DNA from: Actinoplanes xinjiangensis
Lineage (GTDB): Bacteria > Actinomycetota > Actinomycetes > Mycobacteriales > Micromonosporaceae
Assembly: GCF_003148685.1 (NCBI RefSeq)
Contig: NZ_QGGR01000001.1
Coordinates: forward strand, 558,001 to 622,000
Length of the DNA stretch: 64,000 nt
Direction of reading: 5' to 3'
Shown piece by piece: positions 23,768 through 31,865 of this stretch; the stretch's first letter is position 1, and every line of letters begins with the position of its first letter. A model generated the notes under the pieces. That model was not told where the DNA came from. It was given only the letters and a program-made list of their open reading frames with translations, and searched no databases. The position numbers and the translations under genes were made by a program.

Positions 23768-25081
23768 TCAGGCCCGGCCCGCGCCGGCGCCCCTGTCGAC
23801 CAGCGCCGGAACCGCGGCGGTGGGGGTGACCGGACCGGCTCGCAGGGCCGGCGTCCAGCCCGCGTCGGTGCCCAGGTCCGGGTCATGGGTGGCGTTGTAC
23901 TCGCCGACCAGACTGACCGCCCGCACCGGCCCGGTACCGACCCGGGTCAGCGTGCCGATCTCGGTGATCGCCGTGCCGCCCCAGTCGTAGACGAAGTCCT
24001 CGAGGGCCAGATCCGCACTGCGCTGCAGGAAGTTGTTCTCGGCGTGAATGGCCGAGTAGACCCCTGCACCCCATGAGTACGAATAGGCGTCCTCATCGGT
24101 CTGGTAGTAGTAGTTGTTGTAGACGTCGACCTGACCGAAACGCACCCGCGGGACCCGCTGGCCCACATTGGCGAATTTGTTGTGGTGCAGGGTGACGCGC
24201 AGTTTTCCGACATCCGCACCGACGGTGTTGCTCGACCCGATCAGCATCGTCTTGTCGTGTTCCTGGAAGACGTTCCAGGAGGCGGTGACGTAATCGGACG
24301 CCCGGATGATGTCGAGCGCGCCGTCGTGCACCTGATAGGGCCGCCCGAGATACAGCGGCTGATCCGCGTCGACGTTGTTTCCGTCGCTGAACGTGTTGTG
24401 GTCCGCCCACACGTGCGTGGCCCCGGTCAGGGTGACCAGGTCGTAGGCGGAGTTCCAGTTGCCGAGCGAACCGTCGGTCGGATCCCAGGCCGGGAAACAG
24501 TCGGCCGCGTCCTCGAACCGCACGTTGCGCACGATCACGTTGTCCACGTTCTGGATCAGCAGGTTGCCGCCGATCAGCCGCGCGTTCGGCAGGCCGTAGA
24601 CGGTCGTGTTCGCGCCCACCCGGAACTGGATCCGGGCCGCCTGATTGCGCTGGGAACGGACCCGCGCCTCCTCCAGCGGCCCGCTCGGCCGGGTGGCACG
24701 GCCCCACACCGCGGGGTCGTAGGCGGCGAGATAACCGTCCAGGCTGTAGGCCGGATCCGCGTAATCGGCACACGTCAGCGGATTACCGGCGTCATCCTCG
24801 TTGGCCCGGATGGTGCCTTTGATCAGCACGATCCGGGGCGTCGGATCGGTGCCGCCGGCCAATGCGGCGGCCAATTCGGCGCGGTTGCGGACGACGAACA
24901 CATGCGCGTCGTCGGCCGCGGAACCACCGGTTGTTCCGGTGGTCGAGGCGGCCCACCCGTCATTGGCGGGAAGGACCTGCCGCGCACCGGCCGGTGTTGT
25001 CACCGGTGCGGCGGAGGCGGGCACGGTGGCGACACCGGCGGCGAGGACGAGGCCGATGGTCGCGGCGAGAGCGGTACGCAC
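23768..25081 (-). CDS. pel: Secreted pectate lyase, PL1-type
   Basis: 437 residues from GTG 25081. A signal peptide covers residues 1-24 (MRTALAATIGLVLAAGVATV, cleavage near ASA). The rest is a right-handed beta-helix of family PL1. It has VWADHNTFSD with the acidic calcium ligands of the DHNTF block, LDIIRASDYVTASWNVF, LRVTLHHNKFANVGQRVPRV with the RVPRVR motif near the catalytic arginine, and VYNNYYY. It should cleave polygalacturonate by beta-elimination outside the cell. The start has no clear ribosome binding site, but a 13-codon reading frame with its own AAAGGG ends three bases upstream. It lies beside uronate catabolic genes, so it supplies the oligosaccharides that they consume. Confidence 0.93.
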   Translation of the reverse strand: MRTALAATIGLVLAAGVATVPASAAPVTTPAGARQVLPANDGWAASTTGTTGGSAADDAHVFVVRNRAELAAALAGGTDPTPRIVLIKGTIRANEDDAGNPLTCADYADPAYSLDGYLAAYDPAVWGRATRPSGPLEEARVRSQRNQAARIQFRVGANTTVYGLPNARLIGGNLLIQNVDNVIVRNVRFEDAADCFPAWDPTDGSLGNWNSAYDLVTLTGATHVWADHNTFSDGNNVDADQPLYLGRPYQVHDGALDIIRASDYVTASWNVFQEHDKTMLIGSSNTVGADVGKLRVTLHHNKFANVGQRVPRVRFGQVDVYNNYYYQTDEDAYSYSWGAGVYSAIHAENNFLQRSADLALEDFVYDWGGTAITEIGTLTRVGTGPVRAVSLVGEYNATHDPDLGTDAGWTPALRAGPVTPTAAVPALVDRGAGAGRA

Positions 25082-25084
25082 GGC

Positions 25085-25126
25085 CTACCCGGCCAATTCC
25101 CGGTCCGGCAGAACACTGTCTGACAT
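25085..25126 (-). CDS. Possible 13-codon leader peptide ahead of pel
   Basis: ATG 25126 encodes MSDSVLPDRELAG and stops at TAG three bases before the pel GTG. GAAAGGGATTCTG precedes the ATG, whereas the pel start has no good Shine-Dalgarno site of its own. Translational coupling is therefore plausible. Confidence 0.45.
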   Translation of the reverse strand: MSDSVLPDRELAG

Positions 25127-25288
25127 CAGAATCCCTTTCGTTGAATGACGAACCCTTTCCGGTACGGCAGGGAAAGGCCCACCGACGCGGGCCGGTCCCT
25201 CCCGTGGCTTGCGTGCGGGCGCCCGGCGAGACACCGGGCCGGCCCGCGGTCTGCGGACTGGATCAGGTGTCCCGCCGGGCGGCCCGGG

Positions 25289-26407
25289 TCACCGGCTCGC
25301 CGGCACGCCGCCGAGCGGCACCCGGTGGCCGGGCCGCGCCCACGGCACACTGGCTTCGGACGGCAGCCGCCCCGTATCGGCCACCTCCCGGACCAGCGCG
25401 TCGATGCCCGTGACGACCGAGCCGTTCCCGTCCGGGTGCGGTGTCAGCCATGCCGGGCCGATCTCCGCGGGCGCGGGCGAGGCCACGATCGCCTCGGCCA
25501 CAGCCGTGAAGCCGGCGGTCCGCGCGAGCGGCGCCACCAGCGGCACCGCCGGGTCCCGCCGGTGGTCGAGCAGGTTCTCCAGCAGCCCGGTCCGGCCCGG
25601 GACGTGCCGGAGCACCGCTTCGCCGGGCAGCCGCAGGCGGTCGGTCGGGTATTCCAGGACGGCGTCGCCGACCCGGATCTCGCCGGCGATGAAGACCGGC
25701 GACACGAGGGTCACCGCCGCGGTGATCCGGCGGCCGTCCTCGCCGGTCAGGCGTACGAACGTGGTGTCGTCGGTCTCGATGGCGCGGGTCCGGTACCGCT
25801 CCATCTCCAGGGTCACCGGCCGGAATCCCCCGGCGACGACCAGAGCCTGCATCAGCGCGTGCGCGAACGGGTTGACGAGCGCCCCGTCCAGCACCGGCCG
25901 TCCGTCGACCACACGTTTCCCGGCCCACGGCGCCCGCTGGTAGTAGGTGTCCGGCCGCCACCAGGCCCCGGTCACCCCGATGTCGCCGGACGGTGCGGTC
26001 GCACACAGCTCGGCGAGCGCCGCCGAACCGAGGGCCTGGAAGCCGATCTGCAGGATCCGCCCGGTACGGGCCGCCGCCTCGGCCAGCCGCTCGTGCTCGG
26101 CCAGGGACATCACCGGCGGCTTCTCCAGCAGCAGGTCCGCGCCGGCGGCGAACACGTCCAGCGCGATCGCCAGGTGGGTGTGCGGTGGCGTGCAGATCAC
26201 CACGACGTCCGGCCGGGTGACCGCCAGCAGCTCGGTGTGGTCGGTGAAGAACGGCACCCCGTCCAGTGGCGCGTCCGGATGCGGCTCCACCGGCCGCCGG
26301 TCGCACAGCCCGGCAACCTCGATCCGCCCCTCACCGGCGAGCCGCTGCAGCACCCGGCGGTGCGACAGCCCGTGCCCGCCGGCCCCGATCAGCGCGACCC
26401 TCGTCAT
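25289..26407 (-). CDS. Gfo/Idh/MocA-family oxidoreductase
   Basis: 372 residues from ATG 26407. It has an N-terminal Rossmann fold (MTRVALIGAGGHGLSHRRVL), the LLLEKPPVMS segment with the family's EKP lysine, and a C-terminal alpha/beta domain. It is a soluble NAD(P)-dependent sugar oxidoreductase. It overlaps uxuB by four bases and is last in a uronate operon, so a uronate, sugar-acid or derivative is the likely substrate. The exact reaction is not readable. Confidence 0.88.
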   Translation of the reverse strand: MTRVALIGAGGHGLSHRRVLQRLAGEGRIEVAGLCDRRPVEPHPDAPLDGVPFFTDHTELLAVTRPDVVVICTPPHTHLAIALDVFAAGADLLLEKPPVMSLAEHERLAEAAARTGRILQIGFQALGSAALAELCATAPSGDIGVTGAWWRPDTYYQRAPWAGKRVVDGRPVLDGALVNPFAHALMQALVVAGGFRPVTLEMERYRTRAIETDDTTFVRLTGEDGRRITAAVTLVSPVFIAGEIRVGDAVLEYPTDRLRLPGEAVLRHVPGRTGLLENLLDHRRDPAVPLVAPLARTAGFTAVAEAIVASPAPAEIGPAWLTPHPDGNGSVVTGIDALVREVADTGRLPSEASVPWARPGHRVPLGGVPASR

Positions 26408-27867
26408 CGTGCGATACCCGCGATGGTCGCCTCGACCCCGTGCCGTTCCAGCTCGCCGTACCAGCGGATCAGCTCGGCACGCAGGTCGTCGTCGGCGGCC
26501 AGGTGCGGTGGGAAGATCTCGTGCAGGGCGAGCAGGGCGCCGACCACGCCGGGCGCGGTGTCCGGGGCGGCGGCGAGGGCCGTCCGGATCCGGCCGGCCA
26601 GCGGGTCGTCCAGGTGCACCGGGGTGCCGTCGTCGGCGTACCCCCTCGCGAAGCGCATCCATGCGGCCAGGACCAGGATCGCCCAACCGGGAGTGGCGCC
26701 GCTTCTCCGCCGGTCGGCGATGGTGCCGAGCAGCCGGTGCGGAAGCTTCTGGCTGCCGTCCATCGCCACCTGGAGGTTGCGGTGGCCGAGTTCGCGGTTG
26801 GCGAACCGGCCGAGGGCCGTCTCGCCGTAACCGGCGACGGTGACGCCCGGCGGAGGGGCGAAGGTCGGTGCGATGTCCTCGGCGATGAACCGGCGCAGCA
26901 CCGCCGGCAGTCCGGGGATCTCCAGCGAGTCGGCGATCAGCTCGCGGCCCGCCAGTGCCCCGAGATAAGCGCACGCCGAGTGGACCGCGTTGAGGGCCCG
27001 CAGTTTCAGCTTCTCCCACGCGGTGACGTCGTCGGTCATGATCGCGCCGACGCCGTCCCAGGCCGGGCGGCCGCCGGGGAAGTCGTCCTCGATCACCCAC
27101 TGGCTGAAGTGCTCGGCCACGACCGGGGCCTCGTCGCCGGCGCCCAGCGCGACGGCGGCCCGCCGGATGTGGTCGGGGCTGGTGGCCGGCACGATCCGGT
27201 CGACCATGGTGGCCGGGAACGCCACCCCGCCGGGCAACTGCGCGCCGGCGACGTCGAGCGCCTGCTCGACGAGACCGCGGATGCGCGGTCCGTTGCCCAT
27301 CAGGTTGTCGCAGCACAGCACGGTCAGCGGTCCACCACCGGCGGCCTGCCGCCGCAGCAGACCACGGACCAGCAACGCCGGTACGGTCGTCGGCGGCGCG
27401 TGCCCGGTCAGCTGGGCCCGCAGTTCGTCGTCGAGCAGCAGCCGCCCGTCCGGGTCGAGCCGGTACGCCTTCTCGGTGACGGTCATCGACACGATCCGCA
27501 CCCCGGGGTCGGCGATCGCCGCGATCACGCCGTAGGGATCGCCGGCCGCGTGCCCGAATCCGCCGAGGATGCCGACGGCCCTGGCCCGGTCCGCCCCGTC
27601 GCCGACGGTCAGGACGCTGTAGAGACCGTCCTGTGCGCGCAGCCGGTCGAGGATGTCGCGGGACCGCGGCGCCACCCCGATGATCCCCCAGTCACCTCCG
27701 GACGCGGCGACCGCGGCCTCGGTGAAGACGGCCTGGTGAGCCCGGTGGAACGCGCCGAGTCCGACGTGGACGATGCCGGGCCGCACCGAGCCGGGCACGA
27801 CGGCCGGCCGGCTCGCGGCGGGCAGCGACGCCAGGGCACCGCGGCCGAGGCGGTGGGTCACCGTCAT
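26404..27867 (-). CDS. uxuB: Mannitol-dehydrogenase-family oxidoreductase (fructuronate reductase, UxuB-like)
   Basis: 487 residues from ATG 27867. The N-terminal block IVHVGLGAFHRAHQAVFT is the Rossmann start of long-chain polyol dehydrogenases. The catalytic Lys, Asn and His are in KLKLRALNAVHSACAYLG. Family members reduce D-fructuronate to D-mannonate (UxuB), D-tagaturonate (UxaB) or oxidise mannitol. Direct overlap (ATGA) with uxaC upstream makes a uronate role most likely. It is first in the second half of the operon and overlaps the Gfo/Idh gene downstream. UxuB versus UxaB cannot be settled from sequence alone. Confidence 0.88.
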   Translation of the reverse strand: MTVTHRLGRGALASLPAASRPAVVPGSVRPGIVHVGLGAFHRAHQAVFTEAAVAASGGDWGIIGVAPRSRDILDRLRAQDGLYSVLTVGDGADRARAVGILGGFGHAAGDPYGVIAAIADPGVRIVSMTVTEKAYRLDPDGRLLLDDELRAQLTGHAPPTTVPALLVRGLLRRQAAGGGPLTVLCCDNLMGNGPRIRGLVEQALDVAGAQLPGGVAFPATMVDRIVPATSPDHIRRAAVALGAGDEAPVVAEHFSQWVIEDDFPGGRPAWDGVGAIMTDDVTAWEKLKLRALNAVHSACAYLGALAGRELIADSLEIPGLPAVLRRFIAEDIAPTFAPPPGVTVAGYGETALGRFANRELGHRNLQVAMDGSQKLPHRLLGTIADRRRSGATPGWAILVLAAWMRFARGYADDGTPVHLDDPLAGRIRTALAAAPDTAPGVVGALLALHEIFPPHLAADDDLRAELIRWYGELERHGVEATIAGIAR

Positions 27868-29285
27868 GCCTGCCCGTCCAGCCGGAAGACCCGCTTCGGC
27901 AGGTGGTACGCCAGGTCGGCGATGGTCTCGGCGGCCTCGTCGAGCGGGAGGGTGCCCTGGGCGACCAGTTTCGCGAGGTATCCGGCGTCGACGCGGCGGG
28001 CCACGTCGTGCCGGGCCGGGATGGAGCAGAACGCCCGGGTGTCGTCGACGAACCCGGAGGTGTTGTAGAAGCCGGCCGTCTCGGTGACCGTCTCCCGGAA
28101 CCGGCGCAGACCCTCCGGGCTGTCCAGGAACCACCACGGCGCACCCAGGTAGAGCGACGGGTAGCCGCCGGCGAGCGGGGCGAGTTCCCGGCTGAACGCG
28201 GTCTCGTCCAGGGTGTAGAGCACGACCCGCAGGCGGGGATCGGTGCCGTGGGCGTCGAGCAGCGGCCGCAGCGCGTGCACGTAGTCGGTGGCCGACGGGA
28301 TGTCGCCGCCGGTGTCCCGGCCGTGCCGCTGGTAGAGGTCCCGGTTGTGGTTGCGCACCGAGCCCGGGTGCAACTGCATGACCAGGCCGTCGTCGAGGGA
28401 CATCCGGGCGAACTCGACGAGCATGTGCGCCCGGAACGCCTCGGCGTCCTGCTCGCCCGCGCCGCCGCCGAGGGCCTTGCGGTAGAGGACAGCGGCGTCG
28501 GCGTCGTCCAGCACCAGCGTCTTCGCGGTGAGGTGGCCGTGGTCGGAGCTGGTGGCGCCGGCGGCGATGAACGCCTCGCGGCGGCTGCGCAACGCGGCCA
28601 GGAAACCGGCGTACGTGCCGACGTCCTGGCCGGTGAGGACGCCCAGCTCGGCGACGCGTTCGGCCCAGCCCGGCCAGTCCGGGTCGACCAGGTTGTCCGG
28701 GCGGAAGGTGGTGATCACCCGGCCGCCGGGGCCGCCCCAGCCGTCGGCGGCGAGTTTGGCGTGTGCCTGCAACTCGTCCAGAGGGCTCTCGGTGGTGGCG
28801 AGGACCTCGATGTTGAACCGGGTGAACAGGGCACGCGGCCGGTATTCGGGTTCGGCCAGGCGGGCGGAGAGTTCGTCGTAGATCTCGTCGGCCGTACCCC
28901 CGCCGAGGGTCGTGGTGATGCCGAAGACGTCGGCGAGGACCTTCTCGGTCCAGAGCCGCGACGGGGTGCCCCGGAACAGCTTCCAGTTCTCCGCCAGCAG
29001 CCGCCAGATCGCGCGGCCGTCGGTCTCCACCGCGGAGCCGTCCACACTGGGCACGCCGAGGCGGGCCGGCGGGATGCCCTGGCTGGCGAGCATCCGGGTG
29101 ACGTAGTGGTCGGGGACCACGAACAGGCGGGCCGGGTCGGGGAAGGGCTGGTCGTCGGCGAGCAGCAGCGGGTCGACGTGGCCGTGCGGGCTGATCAGCG
29201 GCAGGTCCTTCGCATGCTGGTACAGCTCGCGGGCGATCTGCCGCTGGATCGGCTCGGCGGGGAGGAGATGGTTCTCGTCGGTCAC
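27864..29285 (-). CDS. uxaC: Uronate isomerase (UxaC)
   Basis: 473 residues from GTG 29285, the family's usual length. It opens PLISPHGHVDPLLLADDQPF, where HGH provides metal or catalytic ligands of this amidohydrolase-superfamily enzyme, and ends in a conserved YLAKLVAQGTL-type helix. It interconverts D-glucuronate with D-fructuronate and D-galacturonate with D-tagaturonate, the first intracellular step after pectin breakdown. It overlaps the genes on both sides by four bases. No mannonate dehydratase or KDG kinase gene is in the window, so the pathway must be completed elsewhere. Confidence 0.95.
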   Translation of the reverse strand: MTDENHLLPAEPIQRQIARELYQHAKDLPLISPHGHVDPLLLADDQPFPDPARLFVVPDHYVTRMLASQGIPPARLGVPSVDGSAVETDGRAIWRLLAENWKLFRGTPSRLWTEKVLADVFGITTTLGGGTADEIYDELSARLAEPEYRPRALFTRFNIEVLATTESPLDELQAHAKLAADGWGGPGGRVITTFRPDNLVDPDWPGWAERVAELGVLTGQDVGTYAGFLAALRSRREAFIAAGATSSDHGHLTAKTLVLDDADAAVLYRKALGGGAGEQDAEAFRAHMLVEFARMSLDDGLVMQLHPGSVRNHNRDLYQRHGRDTGGDIPSATDYVHALRPLLDAHGTDPRLRVVLYTLDETAFSRELAPLAGGYPSLYLGAPWWFLDSPEGLRRFRETVTETAGFYNTSGFVDDTRAFCSIPARHDVARRVDAGYLAKLVAQGTLPLDEAAETIADLAYHLPKRVFRLDGQA

Positions 29286-30613
29286 CTGTTGTCCTTGAGA
29301 TCTAGGAGTTCTTGCACGCGGATGGCCTGGCCCCGGACCAGGGACTCGTTGGCGGCGAGGCCGGTGAGCAGGGCGCGGGCGCCGTCGACGGCGCCGGCTT
29401 TACGCCCGAGCGGGTCCGGCGGTGCGTCCGGGCGGATCAGGTCGGCGAGCATGCGTACGTCCGCTCCGCCGTGCCCGTGCCGGGACAGCCCGTCCACGGC
29501 GATCTCCCGGGGCGGCGCCCAGAACGGCCGGACCAGCAGCCGTTTGAAGCCCTTCTCGGCGGTCGACTCGGCGCCCGGCTCGCCCTTCACACCGGCGGCG
29601 GCGGACGGGGCGACGTGGTCGCTCTCCACCACCTCCAGTTCGAGGCGGCCCCGGCTGCCGTTGAACATCACCCGGTAGCCCTCCCAGGGGGCGTACGCGG
29701 TGAGGTGGTAGCTCATCGACGCGCCACCGGCGTAGCGGACCAGCACCGCCATGTCGTCCTCGATGGTCACGCCGGGGGCGAACACGTTGCGGTCGCGGTG
29801 GTAGCCGTCGTGGCTCTCGGCCTCCAGGTACAGCTCGCGCATGGCCGGTTCGTCGGTCATCCGCAGCGCGAACGGGTCGCCCTCGGCGTCGGCCGCGCCG
29901 TGCGCCCGGTCGTAGTCGCGGGCGTACCCGTGCCGTCGTCCCTGGTCGCCGTAGAAGAACAGCCGCCCGGCGGCGAACACCTGGTCGGGGGCATCGTCGA
30001 GCCACCAGTTGACCAGGTCGAAGTGATGGCCGGCCTTGTGCACGAGCAGGCCGCCGGAGTTCTGCTTGTCGCGGTGCCAGCGGCGGAAGTAGTCGGCGCC
30101 GTGCCGCACGTCGAGCAGCCACTCGAAGTGGACCGAGCCGATCTCGCCGATCTCACCGGAGGCGAGGATCCGTTTCACCGCCTCGTGCAGCGGGTTGTAG
30201 CGGTAGTTGAAGGTGACCCGGACGTCGCGCCCGGTGCGCTGCTGCGCGTCCAGGATGCGGCGGCAACCGGCGGCGTCGACGGTCATCGGTTTCTCGGTGA
30301 TGGCGTCGCAGCCGGCTTCGAGCGCGGCCACCACGTAGTGGTCGTGATAGCGGTCCACGGTCGCGACCAGCACGACGTCGACGCGCTCGCGCTTGAGCAT
30401 CCCGGTGAAGTCGGCCGCGTCGTAGACGGGGACGGGCTCCACGCCGAGGCGTGCGAGGCGTTCGTTGTGGACGGCCGGCCGGGCCGGGTTGGTGTCCGCC
30501 ATGGCGACCAGCTCGGCCACGTCCGCGTGGTCGCCTGTGATCGCCCGGAGAAACATCCCGGCCCGTGCGCCGGCGCCCACGAGGGCATACCGGCGGCGGT
30601 GTGACGGGGGCAT
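29282..30613 (-). CDS. Gfo/Idh/MocA-family oxidoreductase (first gene of uronate operon)
   Basis: 443 residues from ATG 30613, with GGAGG nine bases upstream. It has Rossmann fold RYALVGAGARAGMFLRAI, an ITEKPMTVD segment, and a long C-terminal domain with HKAGHHFDLVNWWLDDAP, where the His pair is typical of the substrate pocket in sugar oxidoreductases. It is longer than the second family member in the operon and only distantly like it. The start of the gene is preceded by the palindrome GCAAACGTTTGC at 30631-30642, immediately upstream of its ribosome binding site. It leads a four-gene, four-base-overlap operon with uxaC and uxuB; a role in oxidising an unusual uronate or its derivative is inferred. 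Confidence 0.9.
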   Translation of the reverse strand: MPPSHRRRYALVGAGARAGMFLRAITGDHADVAELVAMADTNPARPAVHNERLARLGVEPVPVYDAADFTGMLKRERVDVVLVATVDRYHDHYVVAALEAGCDAITEKPMTVDAAGCRRILDAQQRTGRDVRVTFNYRYNPLHEAVKRILASGEIGEIGSVHFEWLLDVRHGADYFRRWHRDKQNSGGLLVHKAGHHFDLVNWWLDDAPDQVFAAGRLFFYGDQGRRHGYARDYDRAHGAADAEGDPFALRMTDEPAMRELYLEAESHDGYHRDRNVFAPGVTIEDDMAVLVRYAGGASMSYHLTAYAPWEGYRVMFNGSRGRLELEVVESDHVAPSAAAGVKGEPGAESTAEKGFKRLLVRPFWAPPREIAVDGLSRHGHGGADVRMLADLIRPDAPPDPLGRKAGAVDGARALLTGLAANESLVRGQAIRVQELLDLKDNR

Positions 30614-30630
30614 TCCGTCGCCTCCATTCG

Positions 30631-30642
30631 GCAAACGTTTGC
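30631..30642. promoter_or_regulatory. LacI-family operator GCAAACGTTTGC (uronate operon side)
   Basis: Perfect 12-bp palindrome with the central CG typical of LacI/GalR sites, 17 bases upstream of the first oxidoreductase start. A candidate minus-strand promoter (AGTCAA 30671-30676 and AGATTA 30646-30651 on the plus strand, read as TTGACT-N19-TAATCT) places the operator just downstream of the -10 box, where binding would block initiation or clearance. Confidence 0.85.
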
Positions 30643-30749
30643 AACAGATTAGCGGCGGAAGCACGAGCGAAGTCAATGCGTAACACGTATTTGTCCGTGT
30701 TTGACCTACCCCGATCATGATCCAGAAACACGAGTGACATAGAGAGGCG

Positions 30750-30778
30750 TTGACACCACCGCAACCGTTTGCATTAAT
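30750..30778 (+). promoter_or_regulatory. Promoter TTGACA-N17-ATTAAT with LacI-type operator in the spacer
   Basis: TTGACA at 30750-30755 and ATTAAT at 30773-30778 are separated by exactly 17 bases. The spacer contains GCAACCGTTTGC (30761-30772), one base different from the palindrome at 30631. A repressor there would occlude RNA polymerase. It drives the LacI regulator, and so the whole transporter operon, under the same site type as the uronate operon. Confidence 0.85.
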
Positions 30779-30830
30779 GGCTCTCACCGAGAGATCCGGG
30801 TCACACCGGATCGCCATCAAGGAGGGCACC

Positions 30831-31856
30831 GTGGCCGTGACGATCCGGGACGTCGCCAGAGCGTCCGGAGTGCACATCTCCACGGTGTCGCGCACGTTCT
30901 CCGCCCCGCACCTGGTCAACCCCGAGACGCGTTCCCGGGTGCTGGCCACCGCGGAGCAGCTCGGCTACCGCCCCAACCGGGCGGCCCGGGCACTGATCAC
31001 CGGACGTACCCACAACATCGGCCTGATCGTGGCCGATATCGCGAATCCGTTCTTCCCGCCTCTGATCAAGGCGGCCGAGACCCACGCCCGGCGGCGGGAC
31101 TACCACGTCTTCGTCGCCGACACCGACGAGGATCCGATCGTCGAACTCGACCTGGTGCAGGCCCTGGCCAAGCAGGTCGACGGGATCCTGCTGTGCAGTC
31201 CCCGGATGAGTGACGACCAGATAGAACAGGTGCGCCGCGAGGTGCCGCTGGTCGTGATCAACCGCATGATCACCGGCTTGCCCGCGGTGGTCATGGACGT
31301 GGGACACGGTGCCCGGGAAGCCGTGCGCCACCTGCTCGATCTGGGCCACCGGCACCTGGTCTACCTGGCCGGGCCGCGTGGCTCATGGACCAACCGGGAG
31401 ATCCGCCGGGCCGCCGGGGCCACCACCCGGGCAGCCGGCGCGGAACTGACCGTCCTCGGCCCGAACCAGCCGGTCGAGGAGACCGGTGCCGCGGCCGCCG
31501 AGGCCGTGCTGCGCACCGGTGCCACCGCGGTGCTCGCCTACAACGACCTGATGGCGATCGGCCTGCTGCAGGCGTTGCAGGACCGTGGTGTCGACGTTCC
31601 CGGGCAGGTGAGTGTCGTCGGCATCGACGACATCGCGTACAGCGGGCTGGTCCGGCCACGGCTGACAACCGTGGCGAACCCGACCGCGACCGCCGGGCGT
31701 ACCGCCGTCGACATGCTGCTCCAGCAGGGCGACGACGGGCCGGCCGGACAGGTCACCCTCCGGACCGACTTGATCATTCGCAACTCCACCGGCCCGGGGC
31801 CGTACGCCCCGGCCGTCGCGCTCAACGCTGAGGTTGCCGCAACCGTCAAGGAGTGA
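30831..31856 (+). CDS. LacI-family regulator of the pectin/uronate locus
   Basis: 341 residues from GTG 30831, chosen because GGAGGG lies six bases upstream; the frame extends further but crosses the promoter. The helix-turn-helix is VTIRDVARASGVHISTVSRT. The effector domain starts near HNIGLIVADIANPFFPPLI. The stop is nine bases before the solute-binding protein gene, so it is co-transcribed with the importer and probably autoregulated through the two GCAAmCGTTTGC sites. The likely inducer is a uronate oligosaccharide or catabolite (inference). Confidence 0.93.
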   Translation: MAVTIRDVARASGVHISTVSRTFSAPHLVNPETRSRVLATAEQLGYRPNRAARALITGRTHNIGLIVADIANPFFPPLIKAAETHARRRDYHVFVADTDEDPIVELDLVQALAKQVDGILLCSPRMSDDQIEQVRREVPLVVINRMITGLPAVVMDVGHGAREAVRHLLDLGHRHLVYLAGPRGSWTNREIRRAAGATTRAAGAELTVLGPNQPVEETGAAAAEAVLRTGATAVLAYNDLMAIGLLQALQDRGVDVPGQVSVVGIDDIAYSGLVRPRLTTVANPTATAGRTAVDMLLQQGDDGPAGQVTLRTDLIIRNSTGPGPYAPAVALNAEVAATVKE

Positions 31857-31865
31857 CGAGACCCC

